DNA from: Clostridium zeae
GTDB taxonomy: Bacteria > Bacillota > Clostridia > Clostridiales > Clostridiaceae
Assembly: GCF_017312485.1 (NCBI RefSeq)
Contig: NZ_BMBA01000007.1
Span: forward strand, 124,001-188,000
Length of the DNA: 64,000 nucleotides
Reading direction: 5' to 3'
Shown: positions 36,444-45,717 of the stretch, piece by piece
How positions within the stretch are numbered: the first letter of the stretch is position 1
Layout: each line of letters begins with the position of its first letter
The notes under the pieces: model-generated
Database searches by the model: none
The model's input: only the letters and a program-made list of their open reading frames with translations
Told to the model about the DNA's origin: nothing
Made by a program: the position numbers and the translations under genes

Positions 36444-37742
36444 ATGAAAAATAAAAAAATTATTGCGTTAATTTTAACAGGCCTTATGGCTTCTTCGTTG
36501 TTAGTAGGCTGTGGTGATAAGTCTTCGAATACGAGTGAACAAGGCACTTCAACAACAACTACAGACTTGACGAAATTAAAGGGGCAAATTGAAATGTGGA
36601 GTACCTTTACTGATGCAGAAAATAAAGTTTTAAAAGAAAAAATAGTTCCTGCATTCAATAAAGTATATCCAGATATCAAGGTCAAGATTACACCAATGCC
36701 TAGTGGAGATGATTACAAAAAGCAGATTCTTCAGGGCGCCATGAGTGGTACTGTGCCGGATCTCGCGAGAACAGATATTGTGGATGTGGCTCAATATGCA
36801 GAGCAGGATTATTTAGAGCCTGTAGATAACATGCCAGGCTTTGATGACTTGAAGAAGGAAATTTATGAAGGGCCAATGAGTACAAATTTCTATAATGGTC
36901 ACTATTATGGTATACCTCTTGATGCAAACACAAAAATTGCTATCTATAATAAGTCAATGCTTGATAAAGCTGGCTTTAAAGAAGCTCCTAAGACTATGGA
37001 TGAATTAGAACAATATGCTGCTAAAGTAAAAGAGGACAAGATAGCTGGAATTGGTATAGCTGGATTAGAATCTTGGGCAATAGCTCCATATTTCTTATCA
37101 CTAGGAGGTAAGGTCACAGATGATAAGAACACAAAGGCATCTGGATACTTAAATAGTGAGGCAAGTGTAAAAGCACTTGAAAAGATAGTAGAGTGGAATG
37201 ATAAAGGTTATATAGCTAAGAGTTTACTTGGTGGCGAAGGTACTTGGGAAGGATACAATGCAGGCCATTATGGCATGATTGATGACGGTCCATGGTGGTA
37301 CCCATCAAACAAAAATCAAAAGACAGTTAAGGATAATGTAATTTTTGCTCCAATTCCAAAGGGGGATGGAGGAAGTTTTTCAGTGGTTGGAGGAGAAGAT
37401 ACAGTAATATTTAAAGCTTCAAAGAATAAAGAGCAAGCGTTTGCTTTTGCAAAATTCTTAGCTTCTGATGATGCTCAAACAATATTTACTACTGAGCTAG
37501 GTATGATGCCAGTTAATACAAATACTGCTAAGAAATCTATTGTTACTGACAATGCAATACTTAAAACATATATGGATCAGCTTAATTCAACTTGGGCTAG
37601 AACACCGAGTCCAAAGTGGGGAGACATCTCAAATATAATTAAAGAGGACTTTGAGTTATCGGTAAGAAAGAAGAAGAGTCCAAAAGCTGCGTTAGATGAT
37701 GCTGCAAAAAAAGTAGATTCGTTACTTCAAGCAAGCAAATAA
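36444..37742 (+). CDS. Sugar ABC transporter substrate-binding lipoprotein
   Basis: This family 1 extracellular solute-binding protein of about 432 residues is the MalE/MsmE type. The signal peptide ends in a lipobox (SLLVGC), so the mature protein is lipid-anchored at about Cys23. The binding-domain segments PAFNKVYPDIKVKI and GHYYGIPLDANTKIAIYNK are typical. ATG 36444 follows GGGGGATGGAG. Neighbouring GH66 and GH13 enzymes suggest isomalto-oligosaccharides or cyclic isomalto-oligosaccharides as ligand. No ATPase gene lies in the locus, so a shared MsmK/UgpC-type ATPase is presumably supplied from elsewhere. Confidence 0.9.
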   Translation: MKNKKIIALILTGLMASSLLVGCGDKSSNTSEQGTSTTTTDLTKLKGQIEMWSTFTDAENKVLKEKIVPAFNKVYPDIKVKITPMPSGDDYKKQILQGAMSGTVPDLARTDIVDVAQYAEQDYLEPVDNMPGFDDLKKEIYEGPMSTNFYNGHYYGIPLDANTKIAIYNKSMLDKAGFKEAPKTMDELEQYAAKVKEDKIAGIGIAGLESWAIAPYFLSLGGKVTDDKNTKASGYLNSEASVKALEKIVEWNDKGYIAKSLLGGEGTWEGYNAGHYGMIDDGPWWYPSNKNQKTVKDNVIFAPIPKGDGGSFSVVGGEDTVIFKASKNKEQAFAFAKFLASDDAQTIFTTELGMMPVNTNTAKKSIVTDNAILKTYMDQLNSTWARTPSPKWGDISNIIKEDFELSVRKKKSPKAALDDAAKKVDSLLQASK

Positions 37743-37806
37743 TTTATATATTACAGATTGAGGATTAGAGAGAAAATTTAATCCTCAATCATAAAAAAGG
37801 AGAGTG

Positions 37807-38775
37807 ATGCATTTGGAAAATAACACAGTGACGGTTTCACAGAATAGAGGTAAAAAGATTAAATTTAGTAAAAAGCAAAGAGAAGCTATGGAAGGTTGGG
37901 CGTTCGTAGGGATAGGCTTTTTACTCTTCTTAATTTTTGTAGCATATCCACTGCTTAAGAACATTATGATGGCTTTTATGAATTATAGTGTTAATCCAAA
38001 TAAGCCAAGTACATTTATTGGACTAGCAAACTTTAAAAAAGCATTCTTTGTCGGTGGAGCAATAGATGAAAGCTCTAAGTTTTATTTATCCCTTAGAAAT
38101 ACATTGCTGGCAGTAGTAGTTACGGTACCGATTCAATGGTTCCTAGGAATGATTATAGCTATACTAATTGAGTCTCTTTCTAGAGGTAAGGTATTATATA
38201 GATTTTTATTGTACGTTCCAGTTATTTCGGACTGGATAGTAGTTGCTATATTATTTAAATATATTTTCCAAGATACTCAAGGTTCTTTGGTAAACTCGAT
38301 TCTTTTGAATCTACACCTCATAAGTCAACCGGTCTCGTGGCTTCAAAATGAATGGACAGGAAATATAGTAGTGTGGGCACTTTGTATATGGAAGGGCATT
38401 GGTTGGGTGATGATAATGTATACTGCAGCTATACAAGACTTGCCTAAAGATATTTATGAAGCTGCTGATGTAGATGGAGCATCTAAAAAACAGCAAATGT
38501 GGAAGATAACACTACCACTCCTTGCATCTAGAACTTATTTTATAATAATTAATCTGATAATAGGTGCTTTTAACATAATGCTTCAGGTAATGCTTGTTAC
38601 TGGAGGCGGACCACTTGGAAAGACTGATGTCCTTTTAGACTATATGTACAACAAAGCTTTTTCAAGTTTTGATTTTGGATATGCAGCAGCATTAAGTTTA
38701 ATCATGTCTGTAATTCTAATAACTATTTCTACTATTCAAAGAAAATTTATTAAAGACTCAGAAATTCAGTTTTAA
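37807..38775 (+). CDS. Sugar ABC transporter permease, MalF type
   Basis: This permease of about 320 residues has six hydrophobic helices after a cytoplasmic N-terminal tail. The EAA loop is DIYEAADVDGASKKQQMWKITLPLL, the contact for the ATPase. The start is uncertain among GTG 37804, ATG 37807 and TTG 37813, because AAAAAGGAG ends at about 37802; TTG 37813 has the best spacing. It pairs with the MalG-type permease 15 nt downstream and with the lipoprotein upstream to import an oligosaccharide. Confidence 0.88.
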   Translation: MHLENNTVTVSQNRGKKIKFSKKQREAMEGWAFVGIGFLLFLIFVAYPLLKNIMMAFMNYSVNPNKPSTFIGLANFKKAFFVGGAIDESSKFYLSLRNTLLAVVVTVPIQWFLGMIIAILIESLSRGKVLYRFLLYVPVISDWIVVAILFKYIFQDTQGSLVNSILLNLHLISQPVSWLQNEWTGNIVVWALCIWKGIGWVMIMYTAAIQDLPKDIYEAADVDGASKKQQMWKITLPLLASRTYFIIINLIIGAFNIMLQVMLVTGGGPLGKTDVLLDYMYNKAFSSFDFGYAAALSLIMSVILITISTIQRKFIKDSEIQF

Positions 38776-38789
38776 AGGAGGATGCAAGC

Positions 38790-39623
38790 ATGGTTAGAAG
38801 TAAAGTTGGACAAGTGCTGCTGCATTTGGTTCTTATGGTAATGGTTATAATGGCACTATTACCATTCTTAAACATGATAAGTACATCTTTAATACCCAAT
38901 ACTTATGTTATGCCTTCGAAGCCACAAATAATTCCTAAGCAATTCTATTTAGGAAACTATATCACTGCTTGGACAGGTGAAAATTTTTCAAGATATTTTT
39001 TAAATAGTATATTCGTAACTGTTGCAAATACAGTATTAACTATTTTTGTATCATCTCTATCTGGTTATGGATTCGCAAGACTTAACTTTCCAGGAAAGAA
39101 GATAATTTTTAACATTTATATATTTTCTCTTATGATGCCCGCAGTTCTTGCTTTAATATCGCAGTTTACTATATTACAAGGGCTTCATTTAGTTGATACT
39201 TATACAGGTCTGCTGCTTTTATATGTCAGTGGTGGAATAGCTGGTAACACTTTCTTTTTGAAAGGTTTCTTTGAAACCATTCCAAAAGAATTAGAAGAAT
39301 CAGTAATAATTGATGGAGGAAATAGGTGGACCATCTATAAAAAAATAATATTACCACTTTCAAAACCGGCTTTAGCTACTATGGCGATAGGAGCTTTTTC
39401 AGGAACTTGGATGGAAGTATTCACAGCATTAACTGTAATAAAAACTCAATCGAAGAGAACTCTTCCTATAGCAGTAAAACTACTTCAAAATGGAAAAGCA
39501 ACTCAATGGGGCATAATTTTTGCCGCTGCTATATTGGTTTTAATACCTGTAATAGTTATATTTATAGTCTTTAATAAACAGTTTATAAAATCAGGTGGAA
39601 ATGAAGGTGCTGTAAAGGGATAA
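38790..39623 (+). CDS. Sugar ABC transporter permease, MalG type
   Basis: This 277-residue permease has six hydrophobic helices and an EAA loop beginning ELEESVIIDGGNRWTIYKKI. It is the second half of the heterodimeric membrane channel. AAAGGAGG lies 10 nt before the ATG. The following GH66 gene starts 126 nt later, so transporter and enzyme are probably cotranscribed. Confidence 0.9.
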   Translation: MVRSKVGQVLLHLVLMVMVIMALLPFLNMISTSLIPNTYVMPSKPQIIPKQFYLGNYITAWTGENFSRYFLNSIFVTVANTVLTIFVSSLSGYGFARLNFPGKKIIFNIYIFSLMMPAVLALISQFTILQGLHLVDTYTGLLLLYVSGGIAGNTFFLKGFFETIPKELEESVIIDGGNRWTIYKKIILPLSKPALATMAIGAFSGTWMEVFTALTVIKTQSKRTLPIAVKLLQNGKATQWGIIFAAAILVLIPVIVIFIVFNKQFIKSGGNEGAVKG

Positions 39624-39749
39624 GCATAAACTACTTCATCCCTCAGACGAGAAATAAAGATTTTCACGGATTTACGAATTTTTATTTTGAACAATTCCAA
39701 AATGAAATAGTTTTGAATCTAGACACCTTATGAAGGAGGAATGTTTACT

Positions 39750-41573
39750 TTGAAAAAAAGATCCATTATAGCTGCAATAGTGGTGATTTCAATTGGAGGT
39801 GGAGGCTTAGCTTACAAGTTAAAAAACTTTAATGCGGAAGCTAGTACAAAAGTTTTAGAAAGTGGGAAGCTTATAAGCGATGTTTATACTGATAAAGCCA
39901 GGTACAATCCAAAAGATAGTGTTAGTGTAAAAGTGGAACTGGATAATAAGTTTAATAAAGCCTATAAAGGTTCTTTGGAAATATATTTTAAGTATTTAAA
40001 TAATACTGTGGAAAAGAAAAAATTAGAACTTTCTTTAGGTAGTAAAGAAAAAAAGACAGTGGATATTTCTTGGAGTGCTCCTTCAGAGGATTATAAGGGA
40101 TATTTAGTAGAGGTATATGCAACTCATGGAAGCTATGTAGATGATAACAAAAATACTGCGGTAGATGTTTCATCAAACTGGGATAGATTTCCTAGATATG
40201 GATATATAGCCGAGTACCCTGATCAGAGCAAGGACAAGACTGAAAGTATTATAGATAATATAAATAAATTTCATATTGATGGTCTGCAGTTTTATGATTG
40301 GCAGAACAAGCACCAAAAGCCTCTGCCAGGTGATGAAAGTAATATTCCGAAGTTTTGGGCGGATATAGCTAACAGAGATATCTATTTTCAAACGGTAAAA
40401 GACTATATTGATTTAGCGCATAGTAAGAATATGAAAGCTGCAAACTATAACCTAATTTATGGAGCATATACAGATTATCAGGAAGATGGAGTAAAGGCAG
40501 AATGGGGAATATATAAGGATAGCTTTCATACAGAGCAGGATGGATATCCACTTCCTGAGGGATGGGCATCTAATATAGCTATATTTAACCCGGCAAATAA
40601 AGATTGGCAAAAATATATATACAATAAGGAAAAAGAAGTTTTCAAAATATTAAACTTTGATATATATCATATGGATACCTTAGGCAACAGAGGAACAACC
40701 TTTGATTACGATGGCAACTTTGTCAATCTGCCTGATACTTACACTGACTTTGTTAATAATGCAAAGAGCTCTCTTGGAGTTGGAGTAATTTTTAATACAG
40801 TTAATAGATATGGTTTGGAGCAAGTAGCAAAGTCAAACGTAGATTTTCTTTATTCAGAACTTTGGCCATCAGACTATCCTAATTATTACTATTTTAAGGA
40901 CACCGTTGATAAAGGATATGAGCTTACTTCTGGTAAGAAAAGCACTGTAATAGCTGCTTATATGAACTACGGATCAGCAGGGGTTCCTGGAGAATTTAAT
41001 GAAAATAGTGTTAGGCTAGCAGATGCAGCTATATTTGCTGCTGGTGGTGCTCATATAGAGTTAGGTGATACTGGTATGCTAGGCAGAGAGTATTTCCCTA
41101 ACAAGAATCTGAAGATGACAGCTTCTTTAGTAACTGCTATGAGAAACTATTATGATTTTTTAGTTGCTTATGAAAACTTGCTAAGAGATGGATTGAAGGA
41201 TAGTAAAAATCCTATAAGTCTTAATGATATAAAAACCAGTACTAATGGACAAGCAAATACAATTTGGACCTATGCAAAAGAGAAGAATGGCTATGAAGTT
41301 GTACAGCTTATAAACCTTTTAGGTATGAATAAGGAAGCTTGGAGGGATGATGGTGCAAATTATGATGCACCTGAAACAAAGAAAGACTTAAAGCTTAACT
41401 ATACAATTAAGACAGGCAAGGTAAAAGGAGTTTATTTAGCCTCTCCAGATCTAAATGGAGGAAAAGCAATGAAGCTAAATTACAAAATAACAAAAGAAGG
41501 AGTGGATACTAAACTTCAAATCGATGTTCCAGAGCTTCAGTATTGGGACATGGTATATATAGAAAAAGAATAA
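39750..41573 (+). CDS. Exported GH66 dextranase-like enzyme
   Basis: This glycoside hydrolase family 66 protein of about 607 residues has an N-terminal signal or membrane anchor (about 3-22), an immunoglobulin-like N domain (about 40-140), the TIM barrel (about 150-480) and a C-terminal beta domain. The catalytic nucleophile Asp309 is in YHMDTLG and the acid/base Glu370 in YSELWPS. It lacks the CBM35 insertion seen in the enzyme at 45718, so simple endo-dextranase activity on alpha-1,6-glucan is more likely than cyclisation. TTG 39750 is 10 nt after GGAGGA; ATG 39741 would be too close. Confidence 0.87.
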   Translation: MKKRSIIAAIVVISIGGGGLAYKLKNFNAEASTKVLESGKLISDVYTDKARYNPKDSVSVKVELDNKFNKAYKGSLEIYFKYLNNTVEKKKLELSLGSKEKKTVDISWSAPSEDYKGYLVEVYATHGSYVDDNKNTAVDVSSNWDRFPRYGYIAEYPDQSKDKTESIIDNINKFHIDGLQFYDWQNKHQKPLPGDESNIPKFWADIANRDIYFQTVKDYIDLAHSKNMKAANYNLIYGAYTDYQEDGVKAEWGIYKDSFHTEQDGYPLPEGWASNIAIFNPANKDWQKYIYNKEKEVFKILNFDIYHMDTLGNRGTTFDYDGNFVNLPDTYTDFVNNAKSSLGVGVIFNTVNRYGLEQVAKSNVDFLYSELWPSDYPNYYYFKDTVDKGYELTSGKKSTVIAAYMNYGSAGVPGEFNENSVRLADAAIFAAGGAHIELGDTGMLGREYFPNKNLKMTASLVTAMRNYYDFLVAYENLLRDGLKDSKNPISLNDIKTSTNGQANTIWTYAKEKNGYEVVQLINLLGMNKEAWRDDGANYDAPETKKDLKLNYTIKTGKVKGVYLASPDLNGGKAMKLNYKITKEGVDTKLQIDVPELQYWDMVYIEKE

Positions 41574-41591
41574 AATCAGGAGGTATAAAGA

Positions 41592-43280
41592 TTGATTATT
41601 AAAGATATATATCCAGCAAAAGCTCAATTTAGAAATGGAGAAAGAATAGGAATAATTGTAGAGCTAGAAGGTGAGCTTGAATCAGATATACTTAGGTGTA
41701 ATGTATACAAGCTTCATGAACAAATTCGAACCTTAGAGATATTTTTATCTAACAAAGAAGAGAAGGTTACCTTTGAATTTGATATAGATAATTGTGAGGA
41801 CCTTATTTCGGGGTATGGGGTTGAAGTTGAGCTTTATCATATGGATGAAATGAAGCAGGCCTTGAGCACAGCTTTTGATATTTTACTGTCATGGAAGTAT
41901 GCTCCAAGGTATGGGTTTTTAGCTGATTTCTCTAAAGCAGATTTAGAGGATAAAGAAGATTTGAAAGAAATGAATAAATTCCATTTAAATGTGGTTCAAT
42001 ACTATGATTGGATGTACAGACATCATGACTTAATACCTAAATCTGACATATTCATAGATCCTTTGGAGAGAGTGTTAAGTTTATCTACAGTAAAAGACAA
42101 AATTGATTTAGCACATAAATATGGTATGGGAGCTATTGCTTATGGTGCAGTTTATGCCTCAGCTCCAGAGTATTATAAAAAGAACAAGGATTTAGGTATT
42201 TACAAGAATAATGGTGATATATATGGTTTTGGGGATTTCCTTTATATGATGGATATATCCAGAGAAAATAAGTGGCATGATCATATAATTAATGAGTTTT
42301 ACAAGGTAATAAAGCTTGGATTTGATGGTATTCATATGGATCAGTATGGATTTCCCAAGGAGGCTATTAGCAGAATAAATGGGAAAAGGGCAATAAGAAA
42401 TCTAAGGGAAGATTTTCCGAATCTAATTAATGATACTAAAAGGTATATAGAGGAAAAAGGAGAAAAAGTTAGTTTAATCTTCAATGCAGTGAATAACTGG
42501 CCAGTGGAAACTGTGGCAAAGTCTGAGCAAGATGCTGTTTATATAGAGGTATGGCCTCCTAATGACACTTATCAGGATTTATATAACTTGATTACAAATG
42601 CGAAAATATATGCTCCAGATAAGCAGGTTATTTTAGCTGCTTATATGAAGCCATTCTTAGAAGAATTAAATATTCCTGTAGAGCAAGCAGAAAATTCAAC
42701 CTTGTTAACTATGGCTACAATTTTTGCCAGTGGAGGTTTTCATTTGCTGTTAGGTGAAAACAGGGGAATACTTGATGATCCGTATTATCCTAAATATAGA
42801 ACCATAGAAAATGAGAAATTTAATGAAAAACTCAGAAACTACTATGACTTCATAGTGAAATACGAAGAACTTTTATTTGATTTTGACATAATAGATACCA
42901 GTATGGTAAATACCGGTGGAATAAATGGAGAATATGTAATTAAAGGAGTACAGGCTTCACCTAAGGTAGAAGCTGATAAAGTTTGGTCCTTAGTAAAGGA
43001 AAAGCCAGATTTTAAAATTATTAACTTAGTAAACTTTAAAGGTATCGAAGATATGAATTGGAATGAGCCTAAGGAAAAAATTCCTTCAAAGGTAGAGGAT
43101 ATTGAGATTTCCGTACTTACATGCAATGAAGTAAAGGCTGTATATTTAGCGTCCCCAGATCTAAATAAAGGAAAATCAATTAAGTTGAATTTCAGTTATG
43201 CTAAAGGAGATCAGGGAGATGAGATAAGGTTTATAGTCCCTGAACTTAACATTTGGGATTTAATTTATATCATGTATTAA
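41592..43280 (+). CDS. Cytoplasmic GH66 enzyme (cyclodextran- or isomaltooligosaccharide-cleaving)
   Basis: This 562-residue GH66 protein has no signal peptide or anchor. The N domain (about 5-100), barrel and C domain are complete. The catalytic pair is Asp250 in GIHMDQYG and Glu319 in YIEVWPPND. There is no CBM insertion. A cytoplasmic location behind an importer suggests it opens imported cyclic isomalto-oligosaccharides or cuts linear ones. Cytoplasmic CI-dextranases are known from Paenibacillus. The TTG start follows GGAGG by 8 nt and lies 18 nt after the exported GH66 gene. Confidence 0.83.
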   Translation: MIIKDIYPAKAQFRNGERIGIIVELEGELESDILRCNVYKLHEQIRTLEIFLSNKEEKVTFEFDIDNCEDLISGYGVEVELYHMDEMKQALSTAFDILLSWKYAPRYGFLADFSKADLEDKEDLKEMNKFHLNVVQYYDWMYRHHDLIPKSDIFIDPLERVLSLSTVKDKIDLAHKYGMGAIAYGAVYASAPEYYKKNKDLGIYKNNGDIYGFGDFLYMMDISRENKWHDHIINEFYKVIKLGFDGIHMDQYGFPKEAISRINGKRAIRNLREDFPNLINDTKRYIEEKGEKVSLIFNAVNNWPVETVAKSEQDAVYIEVWPPNDTYQDLYNLITNAKIYAPDKQVILAAYMKPFLEELNIPVEQAENSTLLTMATIFASGGFHLLLGENRGILDDPYYPKYRTIENEKFNEKLRNYYDFIVKYEELLFDFDIIDTSMVNTGGINGEYVIKGVQASPKVEADKVWSLVKEKPDFKIINLVNFKGIEDMNWNEPKEKIPSKVEDIEISVLTCNEVKAVYLASPDLNKGKSIKLNFSYAKGDQGDEIRFIVPELNIWDLIYIMY

Positions 43281-43299
43281 TGATATAAATTTTTACTTA

Positions 43300-43396
43300 G
43301 GATATACCAGTTCTAGTAAGTTAAGATTTATGTTTACTAATAAATAATTGTATGTTTTGTGAATTAGGCTATATTTTACTAGGAACTGGTACATCT
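43300..43396. repeat. 97-bp palindromic repeat, family A copy 2
   Basis: The ends GGATATACCAGTTC and GAACTGGTACATCT are inverted, as in copies at 19897 and 62452. All three are exactly 97 bp. It lies 20 bp after the cytoplasmic GH66 stop, in a 497-nt gap that otherwise holds only the hairpin at 43501. Confidence 0.65.
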
Positions 43397-43500
43397 TAAG
43401 GTGTATATGAATTTGAAATTTAAGCTTGAAAAACATGTAATTCTAAGGGTTTTTAGAAGATAGTATTTTCCATGAAAAGTGCATAACAGCAAGGCTAACT

Positions 43501-43531
43501 ATTCTTATATTTTTTAAAATATAAGAATTTA
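43501..43531 (+). terminator. Perfect 13-bp AT hairpin
   Basis: ATTCTTATATTTT and its exact complement are separated by two T's and followed by TTATTAG. It probably ends the transporter - GH66 transcript before the separately transcribed GH13 gene. Confidence 0.5.
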
Positions 43532-43777
43532 TTAGGACTATGATGTAACAAGTTTACTTGTGATTGGTTTAGAAAGGTAAGAATTGATTTGAATATAGTA
43601 GTAAAGTGTTTGTTTTATAAGTTAATAATTATTTGAAAGAGTAATTTTAGTTGAAAAGCTATATGAATACGGAGATAAAATAATAAAGTATCTTTGTAAC
43701 AAATATATGATAAGTTAGAATATTTAAATTAAATGGTGATAGTAATATACAAAAACATTATTACAAGGAGGTAAAGT

Positions 43778-45448
43778 ATGAACAAACAGTGGTGGAAGGA
43801 AACAGTAGTATATCAGATATACCCAAGAAGTTTTAAGGATTCCAATGGAGATGGCTTAGGTGATTTAAGAGGAATAATTGGAAAGTTAGATTACCTAAAT
43901 GAATTAGGAGTTGAGGTTATATGGCTTAGTCCAATATATAAGTCACCTAATGATGATAATGGATACGATATAAGTGATTATAGAGCAATAATGGATGATT
44001 TTGGCACGATGGAGAATTTTGATGAGCTTTTGGAGGAAATGCATAAAAGAGGTTTAAAGCTAGTAATGGATTTAGTTGTAAATCATTCCTCAGACGAGCA
44101 CAAATGGTTTGTTGAAAGTAGAAAATCAAAGGACAATCCTTATAGAGATTATTATATATGGAGAAAAGGGAACAAAAGTAATCCTCCAAACAACTGGGGG
44201 TCCTTCTTTAGCGGATCAGCATGGCAATATGACGAAGCAACTGATGAATATTTCTTACACCTTTTCTCGAAAAAACAGCCAGATTTAAATTGGGAAAATG
44301 AAAAAGTAAGATGTGAAGTTTATGATACGATGAAATTCTGGTTTCAAAAAGGTATTGATGGTTTTAGAATGGATGTAATAAATCTAATATCAAAGGTTCA
44401 AGGATTGCCAGATGGAGAAAAAGGAGAAAATGATCTTTACGGCAATGGTTTTCCTCTCTTTGCCAATGGCCCAAGAGTACATGAATTTCTTCAGGAAATG
44501 AATAGAGAAGTTCTAAGTAAATATGACATAATGACTGTGGGAGAAGCACCTGGTGTAGACCCTGATACAGCAAAGTTTTATGTCAATGAAGACAGAGATG
44601 AGCTTAATATGCTTTTTCAGTTTGAGTTAATGGATATAGATTCTGGTAATGGAAAGTGGGACTTAAGACCCTGGAAGCTAACAACCTTTAAAAATATAAT
44701 GGTTAAATGGTATGAAGCTTTGAAAGATAAAGGCTGGAACTCACTATTTTTGAACAATCATGATCAGCCTAGAATGGTTTCTAGGTTTGGAAATGATAAG
44801 GAGTATAGAGTAGAGTCAGCTAAAATGCTAGCTACTCTTCTCCACACTTGGCAAGGAACACCTTATATTTACCAAGGTGAAGAGATTGGTATGACCAATG
44901 TACAGTTTGACATAGCTGAATACAAGGATATTGAAATAATAAATATGTTCAAGGAAAAGACTGCTCAAGGCATGAAAAAGGAAGAACTTTTGGAGTCGAT
45001 CTATGCAAAGGGCAGAGATAATGTAAGAACTCCTATGCAGTGGGATAATTCAAAAAATGCAGGCTTTACCGAAGGAGAACCTTGGCTTAAGGTTAATCCC
45101 AATTATACAGATATAAATGTTAAGCAGGCTTTGGAAGATAAGAATTCAATATTTTATTATTATCAAAAGCTCATTAGGTTACGCAAAGAAAACCCTATCA
45201 TTGTGTATGGAGATATAAAACTTTTATATAAAGATGATGAAAATATCTTTTCATATATAAGAAAGTTTAAGGATGAGAGTCTATTAGTGATACTTAATTT
45301 CTTTGAAAATGAAGTTGAGTTTAGGCTTCCAACAGATTCCAAGTACAGGGAGGCAGAACTTCTAATAGCTAACTATGAAGTTGATACCAATATTATAGAT
45401 AACATTTTGCTAAAACCTTACGAAGCTAGAGTATATATTTTGCATTAA
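43778..45448 (+). CDS. GH13 oligo-1,6-glucosidase
   Basis: This 556-residue GH13 subfamily 31-like alpha-glucosidase has catalytic residues Asp199 in GFRMDVIN, Glu256 in VGEAP and Asp329 in NNHDQPR. Val after the nucleophile is the residue typical of alpha-1,6-specific members (oligo-1,6-glucosidase, DexB). The start is MNKQWWKETVVYQIYPRSF, without a signal peptide, so it acts in the cytoplasm on isomalto-oligosaccharides delivered by the transporter. It would release glucose from the non-reducing end. AAGGAGG lies 7 nt before the ATG. Confidence 0.92.
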   Translation: MNKQWWKETVVYQIYPRSFKDSNGDGLGDLRGIIGKLDYLNELGVEVIWLSPIYKSPNDDNGYDISDYRAIMDDFGTMENFDELLEEMHKRGLKLVMDLVVNHSSDEHKWFVESRKSKDNPYRDYYIWRKGNKSNPPNNWGSFFSGSAWQYDEATDEYFLHLFSKKQPDLNWENEKVRCEVYDTMKFWFQKGIDGFRMDVINLISKVQGLPDGEKGENDLYGNGFPLFANGPRVHEFLQEMNREVLSKYDIMTVGEAPGVDPDTAKFYVNEDRDELNMLFQFELMDIDSGNGKWDLRPWKLTTFKNIMVKWYEALKDKGWNSLFLNNHDQPRMVSRFGNDKEYRVESAKMLATLLHTWQGTPYIYQGEEIGMTNVQFDIAEYKDIEIINMFKEKTAQGMKKEELLESIYAKGRDNVRTPMQWDNSKNAGFTEGEPWLKVNPNYTDINVKQALEDKNSIFYYYQKLIRLRKENPIIVYGDIKLLYKDDENIFSYIRKFKDESLLVILNFFENEVEFRLPTDSKYREAELLIANYEVDTNIIDNILLKPYEARVYILH

Positions 45449-45468
45449 ATTAGTTTTAGCAGGTTATA

Positions 45469-45551
45469 AAATAGACCACTTCTAATTTTGCTTTTACAAA
45501 ACTTAAAATTACATGTTTCTAATTTTTTATAAGGCATAAAGTGATCTATCT
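45469..45551. repeat. Diverged family A repeat (83 bp)
   Basis: The ends AAATAGACCACTTC and AAAGTGATCTATCT are inverted with 11 of 14 matches. It is shorter than the 97-bp copies by 14 bp. It begins 20 bp after the GH13 stop and may double as its terminator structure. Confidence 0.5.
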
Positions 45552-45572
45552 AAAGGATTCCTCTACTGAAAT

Positions 45573-45649
45573 TTAATTTATACTTGTTCGAAAACCTGTA
45601 TTTTGAGGATTTTCTGGCAGGTACAAATTAATAACAGAAGTTGGAAGCC
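45573..45649. repeat. Short palindromic repeat, family B copy 2
   Basis: TTAATTTATACTTG begins the unit, GAAAACCT and GGATTTTC form the centre, ACAAATTAA closes it, and GTTGGAAGCCT follows. It aligns with 18608-18681 and, like that copy, sits shortly upstream of a start codon (45718). Confidence 0.6.
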
Positions 45650-45717
45650 TATATTGATTATGAAAATGAAAGGAGGAGATAAAAGCATAAAAAATGGATT
45701 TATGAGGGGGGCAGGAA

